A DNA stretch of 64,000 nt, taken from assembly GCA_027622715.1 (NCBI GenBank), contig JAQBYN010000010.1:1-64000 (forward strand), in the 5' to 3' direction. Origin of the DNA: Pseudomonadota bacterium. GTDB lineage: Bacteria; Pseudomonadota; Alphaproteobacteria; SHVP01. A program made the position numbers and the translations under genes. Below the pieces are notes generated by a model. That model did not search any database. It was not told where the DNA came from and saw nothing but the letters and a program-made list of their open reading frames with translations. Below are positions 8,132-16,385 of this stretch, in pieces. Position 1 is the first letter of the stretch, and every line of letters starts with the position of its first letter.

Positions 8132-8896
8132 CTACTGCAACGTTGGGATCAGCTGATTGTAGCCCTTCAGCTTCTTCACTTTGATGCCGTTCTTTTTCAG
8201 CTGGGCCGTATAGGCATCGCGCGCTGCCGCATCGGTCGTGGTCTTCAGGACAAAATCGTCCAGCGTCATGTCCGGCGCGATCTCTTGATGCACGGCCGCG
8301 AGCACCTGGTCGTGCGGCAACTTTTCGAGCGTGCGCTCGCGGGCAACCACTTCGGCGTAGGCACACATGGCACCCGCGTGCCCCAGCGCCGGCGCAGCAC
8401 TTTGATACATAAAGACTTCGTCGCGCATACCGACGGCGTCGATCATCGCCAGAATGCCGGTCAGCTTGCCGAAGGTGTAGGCCGAGCCATCACGCGCCGG
8501 CCCCAATTCGGTATCGTGCATGACCTCAAGCTGCGCTTCGGTCAGCCACGTCACAAACGTGGTCAGCCGCGTGCCCGGCGACGCCACCAACATTGCCGGG
8601 ATCGCGCCGTAGCTCGAAAACCGCGCCGAATAGGCCACGTCGTACCCGGTGAGCGCCGTCTTGAGCACCGGGATGCCTTCTTCTTCGCTCAAGTCGGCAT
8701 ACTTGCTCGCCAGTTGTTGCGGCGAGGCGTTCGAACCGTAGGCCAGAACCGGGATACGCTGCGCCGTGTCGTCGGGCGGGTTCATCCGTTTCAGCGGCAC
8801 CGGCGCGCCTTGGAACAGTACATAGCTCGTGCTCGGCACGTCGTAAGGATAGCTCTTCGCTCGGACGAGCCGTTCAGCGTCGGTCGGTTCAGCCAT
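8132..8896 (-). CDS. Gamma-glutamylcyclotransferase-like protein A
   Basis: A 254-residue protein. The ATG at 8894-8896 starts directly before the region shared with its paralogue at 9622-10362; the frame itself is open further upstream. Residues 51-58 read LAYGSNAS, the YGSN loop typical of the gamma-glutamylcyclotransferase/AIG2 fold. A segment like the fold's second strand set follows (YSARFSSYGAIPAMLVASPG), then an acidic residue at the usual catalytic position (Glu130 in HDTELG). The N-terminal box SYPYDVPSTSYVL and the C-terminal 80 residues are shared with the paralogue but not with classic cyclotransferases. If active it would release 5-oxoproline from a gamma-glutamyl compound; this is inference from motifs. 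It lies convergent to ubiA. Confidence 0.6.
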   Translation of the reverse strand: MAEPTDAERLVRAKSYPYDVPSTSYVLFQGAPVPLKRMNPPDDTAQRIPVLAYGSNASPQQLASKYADLSEEEGIPVLKTALTGYDVAYSARFSSYGAIPAMLVASPGTRLTTFVTWLTEAQLEVMHDTELGPARDGSAYTFGKLTGILAMIDAVGMRDEVFMYQSAAPALGHAGAMCAYAEVVARERTLEKLPHDQVLAAVHQEIAPDMTLDDFVLKTTTDAAARDAYTAQLKKNGIKVKKLKGYNQLIPTLQ

Positions 8897-8973
8897 TACT
8901 CTACTTTCTGTCGTGTCATCGCCGGGCGTTTGTACATGATTTGGCGCAACCATGCGCAGCCGTCCCAGATTGC

Positions 8974-9522
8974 TCAGGGCAGTGGCGTCGCCCCGCCCGG
9001 CACCGGTACCTCGTAACAATTCAGCACCATGCTGATCATCGTGTAATACCCCAGCAACCCGACCAGATCGACCACACCCGCCTCACCCAGCTGCGCATGC
9101 GCCTCGGCATAAACCGCGTCCTCAACGCCGTGCCGCTCATGCGTCGCCACCGCAAAGTCATAGACCGCTCTTTCGTCCGCCTGCATCAGGGCGCGCGGAT
9201 CGCCGCCGGTGCGCATGGCCTCAATGATGTCCGCGCTCAGCCCGCCTTGGGCGGCAAACGGCGCATGCATGTACCACTCGAACTGGGCCGTCCAGAATCG
9301 CGCCGTCACCAAGATTGCCAATTCCGACAGTCGCGGCGGCAACGCCGAATCGAACCGCAAGAAAGCCCCCAACGCCTGCGCGCGGGCGCATAATTCGGGA
9401 CTGCGCAACAAGACATGGAACGGCCCCTGCACTGCGCCGCGCGGGCCGGCGATCATGGCGTCGTACACCTTACGCTGGGCGGGCGTCAGCGCAGCGGGAT
9501 TCACTTCGGCAAAACGGGTCAC
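8974..9522 (-). CDS. Carboxymuconolactone decarboxylase/AhpD-like family protein
   Basis: A 182-residue all-helical protein with the family's central block LSELAILVTARFWTAQFEWY followed by MHAPFA. The E-W-x-x-H pattern is present, but the two-cysteine AhpD motif is absent, so it belongs with the carboxymuconolactone-decarboxylase side rather than peroxidase reductants. True substrate unknown. It sits between the two gamma-glutamylcyclotransferase-like paralogues on the same strand, with 77 and 99 base gaps. Confidence 0.8.
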   Translation of the reverse strand: MTRFAEVNPAALTPAQRKVYDAMIAGPRGAVQGPFHVLLRSPELCARAQALGAFLRFDSALPPRLSELAILVTARFWTAQFEWYMHAPFAAQGGLSADIIEAMRTGGDPRALMQADERAVYDFAVATHERHGVEDAVYAEAHAQLGEAGVVDLVGLLGYYTMISMVLNCYEVPVPGGATPLP

Positions 9523-9621
9523 GGCAGGCCTCCGATTGATCGATTTCGGTGATATACCATGCGCTGCCCGCCGCGCATCACCGGCGCGCCCGGCAATCGA
9601 GGGCCGTTATTTGCGGTGGCA

Positions 9622-10362
9622 CTACGTCTTGGGCAGTATCTGCGTGTAGCCAGGCAGCTCAACCGGCACCGCATTGGCGCGAAGTGCCGTGGTACATCGT
9701 GCCCGCAAGGCATCGTCCTTCACCAGAGCCACCAAGAAATCATCAAACGTCAGATCCGGCGCCTGCCGCTCGCGTACCGCTTCCAGCACCCGTGGATGGG
9801 CGAAGTCGGGGAACCGTCGATTCTTTGCCGGTAACTCGCTGTAGGCGCATATCGCGCCATCATGGCCCATCGCCGGGACGGCCGAGCGATACGTGAAGAC
9901 GCGGTCGCGCGCGCCCAGGCCCTCGATGTCGAGCGCGATGTCCTGCAACTCACCAAAGGTGAAGAACGGTCCATGGTCATCCTCGAACCCCAATTCGATA
10001 TCGGTAAGCCAGTCGCGCTGGTCGGGCGTCAGAAAGGCGACGAACACCGTGGCCACGGTCCCCGGTGATGGCGCCAGCATTGCGGGCATGGCGCCGTGGG
10101 GTTCGAAGCGCGCCATGTAAACCAGATCGAACTCGGCAAGCGTGGCGCGCAGCACCGGTGTGACCTGCCCAGGAAATGCCTGGGCGAACACCGATGGCGA
10201 AGCGTTGCCGCCCAGCGCCAGCACCAGCGTGCGCGCCTCCAAGTCCTCCGGCGGTGAGGTTTCGGCCAACGGCACCGTACGAATCCCGTCCCAGACGTAG
10301 CTCGTCGGCGATTGAGCGTAGGGGTAGTCGCGAGCCCGAGCGATGATATCATCGTCGTTCAT
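9622..10362 (-). CDS. Gamma-glutamylcyclotransferase-like protein B (paralogue of A)
   Basis: A 246-residue protein clearly related to the product of 8132-8896. Shared blocks are DYPYAQSPTSYV, the NAS-P turn, YMARFEPHGAMPAMLAPSPG, an acidic residue (Glu123 in TDIELG), RSAVPAMGHDGAICAYSE, and a C-terminus ending GYTQILPKT against GYNQLIPTLQ. Its glycine loop reads LALGGNAS (48-55) where copy A has LAYGSNAS, so the hallmark Tyr and Ser are lost while the acidic residue is kept. The ATG at 10360-10362 begins the shared region. It is divergent from ubiD with 73 bases between starts. Confidence 0.6.
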   Translation of the reverse strand: MNDDDIIARARDYPYAQSPTSYVWDGIRTVPLAETSPPEDLEARTLVLALGGNASPSVFAQAFPGQVTPVLRATLAEFDLVYMARFEPHGAMPAMLAPSPGTVATVFVAFLTPDQRDWLTDIELGFEDDHGPFFTFGELQDIALDIEGLGARDRVFTYRSAVPAMGHDGAICAYSELPAKNRRFPDFAHPRVLEAVRERQAPDLTFDDFLVALVKDDALRARCTTALRANAVPVELPGYTQILPKT

Positions 10363-10435
10363 CGGGCCATGACGCAGCACCGCTTCCACGGTGTCAAGGA
10401 ACAGCAGGCGCGGCCGCTCTGCTGTATAAGTCCCT

Positions 10436-11938
10436 ATGTCCTTCGCCTCTCTCCGCGACTTCATCCAGCACCTCGAAGCCCGGGGCGATCTTGTGCGTGT
10501 GCGCGAACCGGTCTCGACCCACCTGGAGATGACCGAAATTCAAACCCGCCTGCTGGCCGAGGGCGGCCCGGCGGTGTTGTTCGAAAATCCGGTCGACGCC
10601 GACGGCAAGCCGTGCGCGATGCCGGTCCTGGTCAATCTGTTTGGCACGGTGACCCGTGTTGCCGCCGGCATTGGCCGCGCGCCCGCGCAGCTGCGCGAGG
10701 TCGGCGAAACCCTCGCCTTCTTGCGCCAGCCCGAGCCACCCGGCGGCTGGCGCGAAGCGGTCGCCATGTTGCCGATGCTCAAGACCGTGATGGCGATGAA
10801 ACCCGCCACCGTCACCCACGCGCCCTGCCAAGACGTGGTGTGGACCGGCGCCGACATCGACCTCGGCAAGCTTCCGGTGCAAATGTGCTGGCCCGGCGAA
10901 CCCGCACCGCTGATCACCTGGCCGCTCATTGTCACCAAAGATGCCGACGAACGCTTCAACCTCGGCATCTACCGCATGCAGGTGACGGGGCCCGACACCA
11001 CGTTGATGCGCTGGCTCGCGCACCGCGGCGGCGCGCAACATTTCGCGCGTTGGAAAAAAGCCCACCCCGGCGAACACATGCCGGTCGCCGCCGTTATCAG
11101 CGCTGATCCCGGCACCGTCATTGCCGCCGTCACCCCGGTGCCGGAAAATTTATCCGAGTACCAATTCGCCGGACTGCTACGCGGCAAGAAAGTGCCGTTG
11201 ATCGACTGCGTCTCGATCCCGCTCAAGGTCCCGGCCGAAGCCGAAATCGTCATCGAAGGCCACGTGCTCCCGGATGACGAGCGCGATGAAGGCCCCTACG
11301 GCGATCACACCGGCTATTACAATGCTGTTGAGCGCTTTCCCGTCTTCAAGGTCAGCGCCATCACCATGCGGCGCGACCCGATCTATTTGTCGACCTTCAC
11401 CGGCCGTCCGCCCGACGAGCCCAGCGTGCTCGGCGAAGCGCTCAACGAAGTCTTCGTGCCGCTACTGCAACAACAATTCCCCGAGATCACCGACTTCTGG
11501 CTGCCGCCCGAAGGCTGCAGCTACCGCATCGCGGTGGTCTCGATGAAGAAAGCGTATCCCGGCCACGCCAAGCGGGTGATGATGGCGGTGTGGTCGTACT
11601 TGCGCCAATTCATGTACACCAAGTGGGTCATCGTGGTGGACGACGACATCAACGCGCGCGATTGGAAGGATGTCATGTGGGCGATCGCGACCCGCATGGA
11701 CCCGGCGCGCGACATCACCGTCATCGAAAACACGCCGATCGACTATCTCGACTTCGCCTCGCCGCAATCGGGCTTGGGCTCAAAAATCGGCCTCGACGCG
11801 ACCAACAAATGGCCGCCCGAAACCAACCGCGCTTGGGGCACCAAGATCCGCATGAGCGACGAGGTGATCGCCACCGTCACCGAGAAATGGCCCCGCCTGG
11901 GGTTGCCCGGGTCGGGCAAGTCGATCTGGCCGGATTAG
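10436..11938 (+). CDS. ubiD: UbiD-family decarboxylase (4-hydroxy-3-polyprenylbenzoate decarboxylase)
   Basis: A 500-residue protein of full family length. It has the N-terminal [20 protein letters not shown], the central cofactor and active-site stretch with [12 protein letters not shown] near residue 285, and [20 protein letters not shown]. UbiD enzymes use prenylated FMN made by UbiX to decarboxylate the polyprenyl-hydroxybenzoate in ubiquinone synthesis. No ubiX is seen in this window. The ubiA gene 2.3 kb upstream supports a ubiquinone role over a catabolic one. Confidence 0.93.
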   Translation: MSFASLRDFIQHLEARGDLVRVREPVSTHLEMTEIQTRLLAEGGPAVLFENPVDADGKPCAMPVLVNLFGTVTRVAAGIGRAPAQLREVGETLAFLRQPEPPGGWREAVAMLPMLKTVMAMKPATVTHAPCQDVVWTGADIDLGKLPVQMCWPGEPAPLITWPLIVTKDADERFNLGIYRMQVTGPDTTLMRWLAHRGGAQHFARWKKAHPGEHMPVAAVISADPGTVIAAVTPVPENLSEYQFAGLLRGKKVPLIDCVSIPLKVPAEAEIVIEGHVLPDDERDEGPYGDHTGYYNAVERFPVFKVSAITMRRDPIYLSTFTGRPPDEPSVLGEALNEVFVPLLQQQFPEITDFWLPPEGCSYRIAVVSMKKAYPGHAKRVMMAVWSYLRQFMYTKWVIVVDDDINARDWKDVMWAIATRMDPARDITVIENTPIDYLDFASPQSGLGSKIGLDATNKWPPETNRAWGTKIRMSDEVIATVTEKWPRLGLPGSGKSIWPD

Positions 11939-11951
11939 ACTGAAGGAACAC

Positions 11952-13319
11952 ATGACCACAACCACAGTAAATACGCCGGTCCCGGCGCTGGCACCGGCGA
12001 CACCCGTCGCCAAACACGATCCCGTCGACACCGCCTTCGGGCGCGAAGAACTTTATGCGCGCCGGCTGTCTCTAAGGGTCCGCACCATCCTGGTGATCGC
12101 GGTGCTCGCCTTCCTGCCCTTCGTCGTCAATCCGCCCGAGGTCCTGCCCTACTTCTATGGCCTGAGCCTGTTTTTCGTCCTGTCGGCGTGGCTCCACTAT
12201 CGCATCACCAAGGCCGGCAACCGGAGCATCGCTTGGTCCTACCTGTTTGCGACATTCGACGTCGTGTTGATCACCTGGATCCTGCTGGTACCGGTGCCCT
12301 ACATCGAACCGTTCTTGCCGCCTGGCGCGCAGTTGTGGTTTGGCGGCTCGGCCTACATGTTTATCTTCATTGCCACGGCGGCGTTCACCTATGCGCCGGG
12401 CGTGGTGGTGTGGACCGGGATTGCCGCCGCCGCCGCCTGGTGGGTCGGCGTGCTGTGGATTCTCCAGAGCCCCGAGACCTTCACCTTCAATGATGTTGCG
12501 GCGATAACCGCGATGACCGTCGACCAGCGCAACGATGTGATGGCTGATTTCCGGCGCGTGGATCTGGGTATCCAAGCGCAGACATCATTTCTCTTCGTCA
12601 TCGTTGCCGCTGCGCTTGCTGCCTTCGTGTGGCGGGTCCGCAAGTTGGTCTACGACAGCGCCACGGCAGAACGGGCGCGCGGCAATTTGGCGCGCTTTTT
12701 CTCACCCAATATCGTGGCCGAATTATCTACGCACGACGAACCGCTGCGCGCCGGTCGCCGCCAGGACATCGCGATTATGTTTTCCGACATCGTTGGGTTT
12801 ACCGAATTGGCCGAGGATCGCTCGCCAGACGACGTGCTGGCGCTGCTGCGCGAGGTCCACGGCATCGCAGCGCGGCAAGTTTTCGCCCATCACGGCACGC
12901 TCGACAAATATTTGGGCGACGGCGTCATGGCGACCTTCGGCACACCGACTACGGCCGATGACGATGCCGACCGCGCGCTGGCCTGCGCCAAGGCCATTCT
13001 GCGCGACCTCGCCCAGTTCAACGCGCAACAATCCGGCCCCGCGGTGCGCCTCGGCATTGGCTTGCACTACGGCGACGTGGTGTTGGGCGACATCGGCAGC
13101 GACGAGCGGCTCGAATACACCGTCATCGGCGATACCGTGAATGTCGCCAGCCGGCTCGAACGTTTGACCCGCCAGATCGGCGCGGATCTCGTCATCAGCG
13201 ACGCCTTGTGCCAACACTTGCGCGACCCCGGCCTTGCCGACGGTTTGGTGCGGGGCGAACCGGCTCAGCTGCGCGGCCGCGAGGAACCAGTGGCGTTTTG
13301 GTCGTTCAGCACCGCGTGA
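11952..13319 (+). CDS. Membrane-bound class III adenylate cyclase
   Basis: A 455-residue protein. About six hydrophobic helices lie in residues 43-225, followed by a catalytic domain (about 240-450). Metal-binding aspartates are Asp279 (in MFSDIVGFT) and Asp323 (in LGDGVMATFG). Lys319 and Asp394 (in VIGDTVNVASRLE) fit adenine selection, so the product is probably cyclic AMP. It starts 13 bases after ubiD, with AAGGA five bases before its ATG, so cotranscription with ubiD is likely. The membrane sensor portion matches no domain I can name and the signal is unknown. Confidence 0.9.
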   Translation: MTTTTVNTPVPALAPATPVAKHDPVDTAFGREELYARRLSLRVRTILVIAVLAFLPFVVNPPEVLPYFYGLSLFFVLSAWLHYRITKAGNRSIAWSYLFATFDVVLITWILLVPVPYIEPFLPPGAQLWFGGSAYMFIFIATAAFTYAPGVVVWTGIAAAAAWWVGVLWILQSPETFTFNDVAAITAMTVDQRNDVMADFRRVDLGIQAQTSFLFVIVAAALAAFVWRVRKLVYDSATAERARGNLARFFSPNIVAELSTHDEPLRAGRRQDIAIMFSDIVGFTELAEDRSPDDVLALLREVHGIAARQVFAHHGTLDKYLGDGVMATFGTPTTADDDADRALACAKAILRDLAQFNAQQSGPAVRLGIGLHYGDVVLGDIGSDERLEYTVIGDTVNVASRLERLTRQIGADLVISDALCQHLRDPGLADGLVRGEPAQLRGREEPVAFWSFSTA

Positions 13320-13332
13320 ACGCGCCCGCGCT

Positions 13333-14526
13333 TTAGTCCGCCGCCATCCGGCGCGGCGCCAACAGCACGAACGACAGCGGCACGCCCAGCGCCAACACCG
13401 CCATCGGCAAAACCACCGACAGAACCGTGCCGTCGAACAGCAGCCCCGCGACCGCGCTCATCGCCGCCGCAAACGTGCCTTGCGAAAACCCGATCAGCGC
13501 CGAGGCCGTGCCGGCGACCTGCGGGTGCGGTTCCAGCGCGCCGGCCATCGCTAAGGCGACGACAAACCCCATGGCAAAGCCGATCGCGCCCAACAGAACA
13601 ATCAACAGTGGAATCGTCGCCGCCCCCGACCAGCCCAACACCGCCATCGCGACGTTGATGATCGCGACCGCGACGGCCGCGGCGAAAAACATCCGCCGCC
13701 GGTTGAAGCGGCGCGCCAATGAGCCCGCGAGGAACGAGCCGATCGCCAGCATCCCTGAAATCGCGGTGAACACGAACCCGAAATGCGCCGGCGCCATCCC
13801 CAAGACGTCGACAAACATGAATGCGCCTGCGGAGATGAACGTGAAGATGCTGCCGAACATGAAGCAAATGCTGGCCGTGTACGACAAGAACGTGCGGTCG
13901 GCGACAAGGCGAGCGATCCCGCGCCGCGTTACCGCGACCTGACGCGCCAACGTTTCGCGCACCGGCACGGTTTCGACAAAGCGCCGCCAGATCAGCACGA
14001 AAAAGATCAACGCCATCGCGGCATGCACCGCGAAAACAATCTCCCACCCCAACCACACGGCAAGAAAGCCACCGGCAACGGGCGTAATGGCCGATGTCAG
14101 CCCGATGACGACCATCGTAAAAGCGAGCATGCGCGCGGTGCCCACCGGATCATGGGTATCGCGAATCACCGCCCGGCCCGCCACTTGGCCGACCGAAACC
14201 GCGAGCGCTTGGACAAAGCGCGCCAAGGTCAGCGTTTCAATCGACGGCGCGACGATGCACACCGCACTCGCACCAGCCAGCAGCACCATCCCGCCCAGCA
14301 GCAAGGGTCGCCGTCCAAACACGTCAACCAACGGCCCCGAGACCAATTGGCCAATGGCAAAACCCGCCAGGTAGACGCTCACCGTCAGCTGTGTGGCACC
14401 AGGCCCAACCCCGAACGCCGCCGAGACCAGCGGCAGGGTGGGGACGTACATCTCCAGGGTCAGGGGCCCAAAGGCCAACAGGCCACCGACAAACAAAATG
14501 AACGTCAGAGAGTTGGGGCGCAGCAC
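13333..14526 (-). CDS. MFS drug exporter of the Bcr/CflA type
   Basis: A 397-residue protein with about 12 hydrophobic segments. The N-terminal GPLTLEMYVPTLPLVSAAFG and the loop GPLVDVFGRRPLLLGG match the Bcr/CflA subfamily of proton-driven multidrug exporters in the inner membrane. It converges on the adenylate cyclase (13-base gap) and is divergent from the cys operon across an AT-rich intergenic region. Confidence 0.85.
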   Translation of the reverse strand: MLRPNSLTFILFVGGLLAFGPLTLEMYVPTLPLVSAAFGVGPGATQLTVSVYLAGFAIGQLVSGPLVDVFGRRPLLLGGMVLLAGASAVCIVAPSIETLTLARFVQALAVSVGQVAGRAVIRDTHDPVGTARMLAFTMVVIGLTSAITPVAGGFLAVWLGWEIVFAVHAAMALIFFVLIWRRFVETVPVRETLARQVAVTRRGIARLVADRTFLSYTASICFMFGSIFTFISAGAFMFVDVLGMAPAHFGFVFTAISGMLAIGSFLAGSLARRFNRRRMFFAAAVAVAIINVAMAVLGWSGAATIPLLIVLLGAIGFAMGFVVALAMAGALEPHPQVAGTASALIGFSQGTFAAAMSAVAGLLFDGTVLSVVLPMAVLALGVPLSFVLLAPRRMAAD

Positions 14527-14570
14527 GGCGGCGACCCTAAGGACAACGGTTCGAGGTGGCCAGACGGCGA

Positions 14571-14678
14571 TTAAATTACAGAATAACTATGTGTATTAAA
14601 AATATTTCTATTTGAATAATGTGAATTAATTCATACATTTCGGTTGGCATGTGAATTTGCGCTTCCCGGAAGGCGAAA
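14571..14678 (+). promoter_or_regulatory. AT-rich promoter region of the sulfite reduction operon
   Basis: Bases 14571-14640 are strongly AT-rich in otherwise GC-rich DNA and carry repeated GAATAA/GAATTA words. A possible promoter has TTGAAT at 14612 and TACATT at 14634 with 16 bases between. GGAAGG lies 6 bases before the cysG ATG. AT-rich DNA with such words is usual for CysB-like LysR regulators of sulfur genes, but no specific site was proved. Confidence 0.5.
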
Positions 14679-16079
14679 ATGAAAGAATTCCCGATATTTC
14701 TCGCGTTGCAGGGTCGCCCGACGCTGGTCGTCGGGGGCACCGCGATGGCGGCGGCCAAGGCGCGCCTGCTCAGAGAGGCCGGCGCGCGGGTCACCGTCAT
14801 CGCCGAGCACGCCGCCCCGGCCATGACCGCACTCGCCGAAACCGATCCTGGTCTGCGGCTGATTGAGCGCAGCTTCCGCGCCGCCGACAGCGCCGGGCAC
14901 GCGTTGATCTATAGCGCCACCGGCGATGCCCTCGAGGACGCCCGCGTTTCCGCAGCAGCGCGCGCGGCGAACGTCCCGGTCAACGCCGTCGACCGGCCCG
15001 ACCTCTCGACCTTCATCACCCCGGCAATCGTCGACCGCGCGCCGCTGACCATCGCCATTTCCAGCGGCGGCGCCGCGCCGGTGCTGACCCGACGGCTCCG
15101 CGTCTGGCTTGAAAGCAACTTGCCCCAACGCATCGGTCGACTCGCCGCCTTCGCGGGCAGTTTCCGCGCCGCAGTCAAAGCGGCCGTCACGGACTTCCCG
15201 TCGCGCCGCCTGCTGTGGGACGGTGTGTTCGACGGTCCGATCGGCGAGGCCGTCCTTGCCGGTGATGAAACCGGTGCGCGCGAGCGGATGATCGCGTTAA
15301 TCAACCGCCCTCAAGAACCGCACCGCGGCATCATCCATATCGTCGGCGCCGGACCGGGCGACCCCGAACTCCTTACCATCAAAGCGCTCCAGGCATTGCA
15401 GCGCGCCGACATCGTCGTGCACGACCGGCTGGTCAGCGCCGAGGTGCTGGCCTTCGCGCGGCGCGATGCCGAGCGTGTTTTTGTTGGCAAGACGCCCGGC
15501 AACGCAACGCTGCCGCAGGACGACATCAACGCGCTCCTCGCCCGCCTCGCCCAAGCCGGCAAACGCGTCGTGCGGCTCAAGGGCGGCGATCCGTTCATCT
15601 TCGGCCGCGGCGGCGAAGAGGTTGAATACTTGCGGGCCCGCGGTCTCGATGTCGTCGTCGTCCCGGGCATTACCGCCGCCGCCGGGTGCGCCGCGGCGGC
15701 CCAAATCCCGCTGACCCACCGCGATCATGCGACAGCCGTTACCTTTGTCACCGGCCATGCCAGCGACGGCGAACCCGACCTCGACTGGCGCGCCCTCGCG
15801 TCCTTCGGCCAAACCCTCGCGGTCTACATGGGCATCGGTCAGGCGCCCGTGATTGCTGAACGCTTGATCGAGGCCGGCCGGGATCCGGCAACGCCGGTCG
15901 CCGTGATCGAAAACGGCACCACCGCCAAACAGCGCGTCGTGTCCGGCACGTTGCGCGGCCTCGCGCGCCTCGTCGCAGGCAACGCCATCGAAAGCCCGGC
16001 CCTCCTCATCATCGGCGCCGTCACCTTGTCGGCTGCCGATGCCGACCGCCCGCCCGAAGCCCTGCAAGCCGCCGTCTGA
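14679..16079 (+). CDS. cysG: Siroheme synthase (CysG, multifunctional)
   Basis: A 466-residue fusion. Residues 1 to about 210 form the NAD-dependent precorrin-2 dehydrogenase/sirohydrochlorin ferrochelatase half (LVVGGTAMAAAKARLLREAG). About 215-460 form the uroporphyrinogen-III C-methyltransferase half (HIVGAGPGDPELLTIKALQA, RLKGGDPFIFGRGGEE). It converts uroporphyrinogen III to siroheme, the cofactor of the sulfite reductase encoded two genes downstream. It is the first gene of the operon with DUF2849, cysI and DUF934. Confidence 0.96.
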   Translation: MKEFPIFLALQGRPTLVVGGTAMAAAKARLLREAGARVTVIAEHAAPAMTALAETDPGLRLIERSFRAADSAGHALIYSATGDALEDARVSAAARAANVPVNAVDRPDLSTFITPAIVDRAPLTIAISSGGAAPVLTRRLRVWLESNLPQRIGRLAAFAGSFRAAVKAAVTDFPSRRLLWDGVFDGPIGEAVLAGDETGARERMIALINRPQEPHRGIIHIVGAGPGDPELLTIKALQALQRADIVVHDRLVSAEVLAFARRDAERVFVGKTPGNATLPQDDINALLARLAQAGKRVVRLKGGDPFIFGRGGEEVEYLRARGLDVVVVPGITAAAGCAAAAQIPLTHRDHATAVTFVTGHASDGEPDLDWRALASFGQTLAVYMGIGQAPVIAERLIEAGRDPATPVAVIENGTTAKQRVVSGTLRGLARLVAGNAIESPALLIIGAVTLSAADADRPPEALQAAV

Positions 16080-16090
16080 AGGAGAGCACC

Positions 16091-16384
16091 ATGACCACGC
16101 AAGTCGTCTCCGCCAATCGCCTCGATAATGGCCGCGTCGTCTACCTGGCGCCGAGCGGCCAATGGATTGGCGCCCTCAGCGAGGCTGAAGTCGCCCACGA
16201 CGCCACCGCCGCCGAGTCCCTCCTGCACCGTGCCGCGACCGCCATCATCGACCGGCTGATCGTCGGCCCGTACTTGATCAGCGTCACCGCGGCGACCGGC
16301 CGTCCACAAGCGGAACGCTTGCGCGAACAGATCCGCGCGACCGGCCCGACCGTCGCACCCGCGCATCACGACCGGGCCGCGTAA
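16091..16384 (+). CDS. DUF2849 protein of the sulfite reductase operon
   Basis: A 97-residue protein matching DUF2849, which in alphaproteobacteria is typically found between cysG and cysI. It has the opening TTQVVSANRLDNGRVVYL and then GQWIGAL. A GGAG element precedes the ATG. No biochemical role is established. Its fixed position suggests help in siroheme or iron-sulfur loading of CysI, which is inference. Its stop is one base from the cysI start. Confidence 0.88.
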   Translation: MTTQVVSANRLDNGRVVYLAPSGQWIGALSEAEVAHDATAAESLLHRAATAIIDRLIVGPYLISVTAATGRPQAERLREQIRATGPTVAPAHHDRAA

Positions 16385-16385
16385 C

